Assembly (NCBI GenBank): GCA_937897125.1 | Contig: CALCPL010000162.1 | Location: forward strand, 1 to 6,429 | Origin: an uncultured Candidatus Pelagibacter sp. | Lineage (GTDB): Bacteria; Pseudomonadota; Alphaproteobacteria; Pelagibacterales; Pelagibacteraceae | Length of the DNA: 6,429 bases | Direction of reading: 5' to 3' | Shown here: positions 5,766-6,429 of the stretch, piece by piece | How the letters are laid out: the number at the start of each line of letters is the position of its first letter | Position numbering within the stretch: position 1 is the first letter of the stretch | Position numbers and translations under genes: made by a program | The notes under the pieces: generated by a model | What the model saw: only the letters and a program-made list of their open reading frames with translations | The model's database searches: none | Told to the model about the DNA's origin: nothing

Positions 5766-6429
5766 TGTATTTAATAGTTACAAAAACATTTCCTCCAGAA
5801 GTGGGTGGTATGCAGAATTTAATGTGGGGTTTAGCGAATGAACTTTCAAAACACTACATGATAAAAGTATTCGCTGATTATCATGAAAATCATAAATTAT
5901 TTGATGAGCAAGTTTCTTTTTCAATAGAGCGTGTTGGTGGCATAAAACTTCTTAGAAAATATAGAAAAGCTCAATTGATTAATGAATTTATTAAAGAAAA
6001 TAAAATTGATGGCATTATCGCTGATCATTGGAAAAGTTTAGAACATCTTAAAACTAATAAAAAAAAGATATGCTTGATCCATGGTAAAGAAATTAATCAT
6101 GAGAAAGGTACCTCTCTTAATCAAAGAGTGTTGGAGGTTTTAGATAATGTTGAAACTATTGTTGCTAATTCTGAGTATACTAAAAATTTAGCTATTTCAT
6201 TGGGTGTTAAACAAGATAAAATTATAGTTATTAATCCTGGTGTTGATCCAGTTGAAGAATTGGATAAAAAAACTTTAGATAAAGTAGAGAATTTATTAAA
6301 ACATAAATCTCCAAGACTTATTACTGTCTCTAGATTTGATAAAAGAAAAAATCATGAAAAGGTAATCATGGCGCTTCGAAATTTAAAACAAATCTACCCA
6401 AGTATTATCTATATTTGTGTGGGTTATGG
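5765..6429 (+). CDS. GT4-type glycosyltransferase, N-terminal part only
   Basis: The open frame runs from the ATG at 5765 to the window edge with no stop, giving 221 codons plus two bases. It opens MYLIVTKTFPPEVGGMQN, the sugar-nucleotide transferase start in which the glycine-rich loop of the acceptor domain (PPEVGGMQ) follows the first strand. IVANSEYTKNLAISLGV (132-148) and IVINPGVD (154-161) mark the hinge and the start of the nucleotide-sugar domain, then LITVSRFDKRKNHEKVIMAL (185-204) is the RxxxxKNH block of GT4 enzymes. The catalytic EX7E-type motif would lie past the edge. Such enzymes add sugars to lipids, polysaccharides or small acceptors at the inner face of the membrane; donor and acceptor are unknown. 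The one-base overlap with the thioredoxin-fold stop suggests translational coupling. Confidence 0.9.
   Translation, partial: MYLIVTKTFPPEVGGMQNLMWGLANELSKHYMIKVFADYHENHKLFDEQVSFSIERVGGIKLLRKYRKAQLINEFIKENKIDGIIADHWKSLEHLKTNKKKICLIHGKEINHEKGTSLNQRVLEVLDNVETIVANSEYTKNLAISLGVKQDKIIVINPGVDPVEELDKKTLDKVENLLKHKSPRLITVSRFDKRKNHEKVIMALRNLKQIYPSIIYICVGY

Noticed and set aside
1..6429. Mobile element, CRISPR, tRNA/rRNA, toxin-antitoxin or defence system
   Set aside because: No terminal repeats, transposase or integrase motifs, spaced repeats, RNA-gene folds or toxin-antitoxin pairs were seen; genes are ordinary metabolic families with uniform AT-rich codon use.

Overview
The window looks like a piece of a small, streamlined, AT-rich alphaproteobacterial chromosome, most likely a marine SAR11 (Pelagibacterales) type. 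The reasons are a base composition of roughly one third G+C by eye, near-continuous coding with gaps of 6 to 90 bases, few Shine-Dalgarno sites, an alphaproteobacterial-style RNA polymerase omega subunit, and housekeeping families typical of marine heterotrophs. The lineage is inferred from general character, not from a database match.

Layout, left to right. (1) The 5' end of a TRAP-type periplasmic solute-binding protein on the minus strand (1-163, cut by the window edge) is divergent from a class III (CaiB/BaiF, formyl-CoA transferase family) CoA-transferase on the plus strand (253-1398). (2) The CoA-transferase converges on rpoZ (minus, 1395-1943), and the two stop codons share a four-base TTAA. 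Upstream of rpoZ on the same strand is a 12-helix major facilitator permease (minus, 1986-3194). (3) Only 14 bases away and divergent from the permease is a plus-strand pair 6 bases apart: a 3-hydroxyisobutyrate dehydrogenase/glyoxylate reductase-family enzyme (3209-4075) and a pyridoxamine-phosphate-oxidase-like flavoprotein (4082-4681). (4) This pair converges on a gamma-carbonic-anhydrase-like hexapeptide-repeat protein (minus, 4678-5190), again through a shared TTAA. (5) A 20-base AT-rich divergent spacer leads to a thioredoxin-fold protein (5211-5765). Its stop codon overlaps the ATG of a GT4-type glycosyltransferase (5765 to the window end, cut).

Functionally this is a metabolic and housekeeping stretch. 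It has two transporters, a CoA-transferase, a hydroxyacid or semialdehyde reductase and several small enzymes of unknown substrate. A theme of organic-acid uptake and CoA or redox processing is possible but is inference from family membership only. I found no mobile element, CRISPR array, RNA gene, phage gene or defence cassette, and nothing that amounts to a new multi-gene system. The most notable points are the long acidic, internally repeated tail on omega, the unusual position of rpoZ, and two convergent gene pairs that end on the same four bases.
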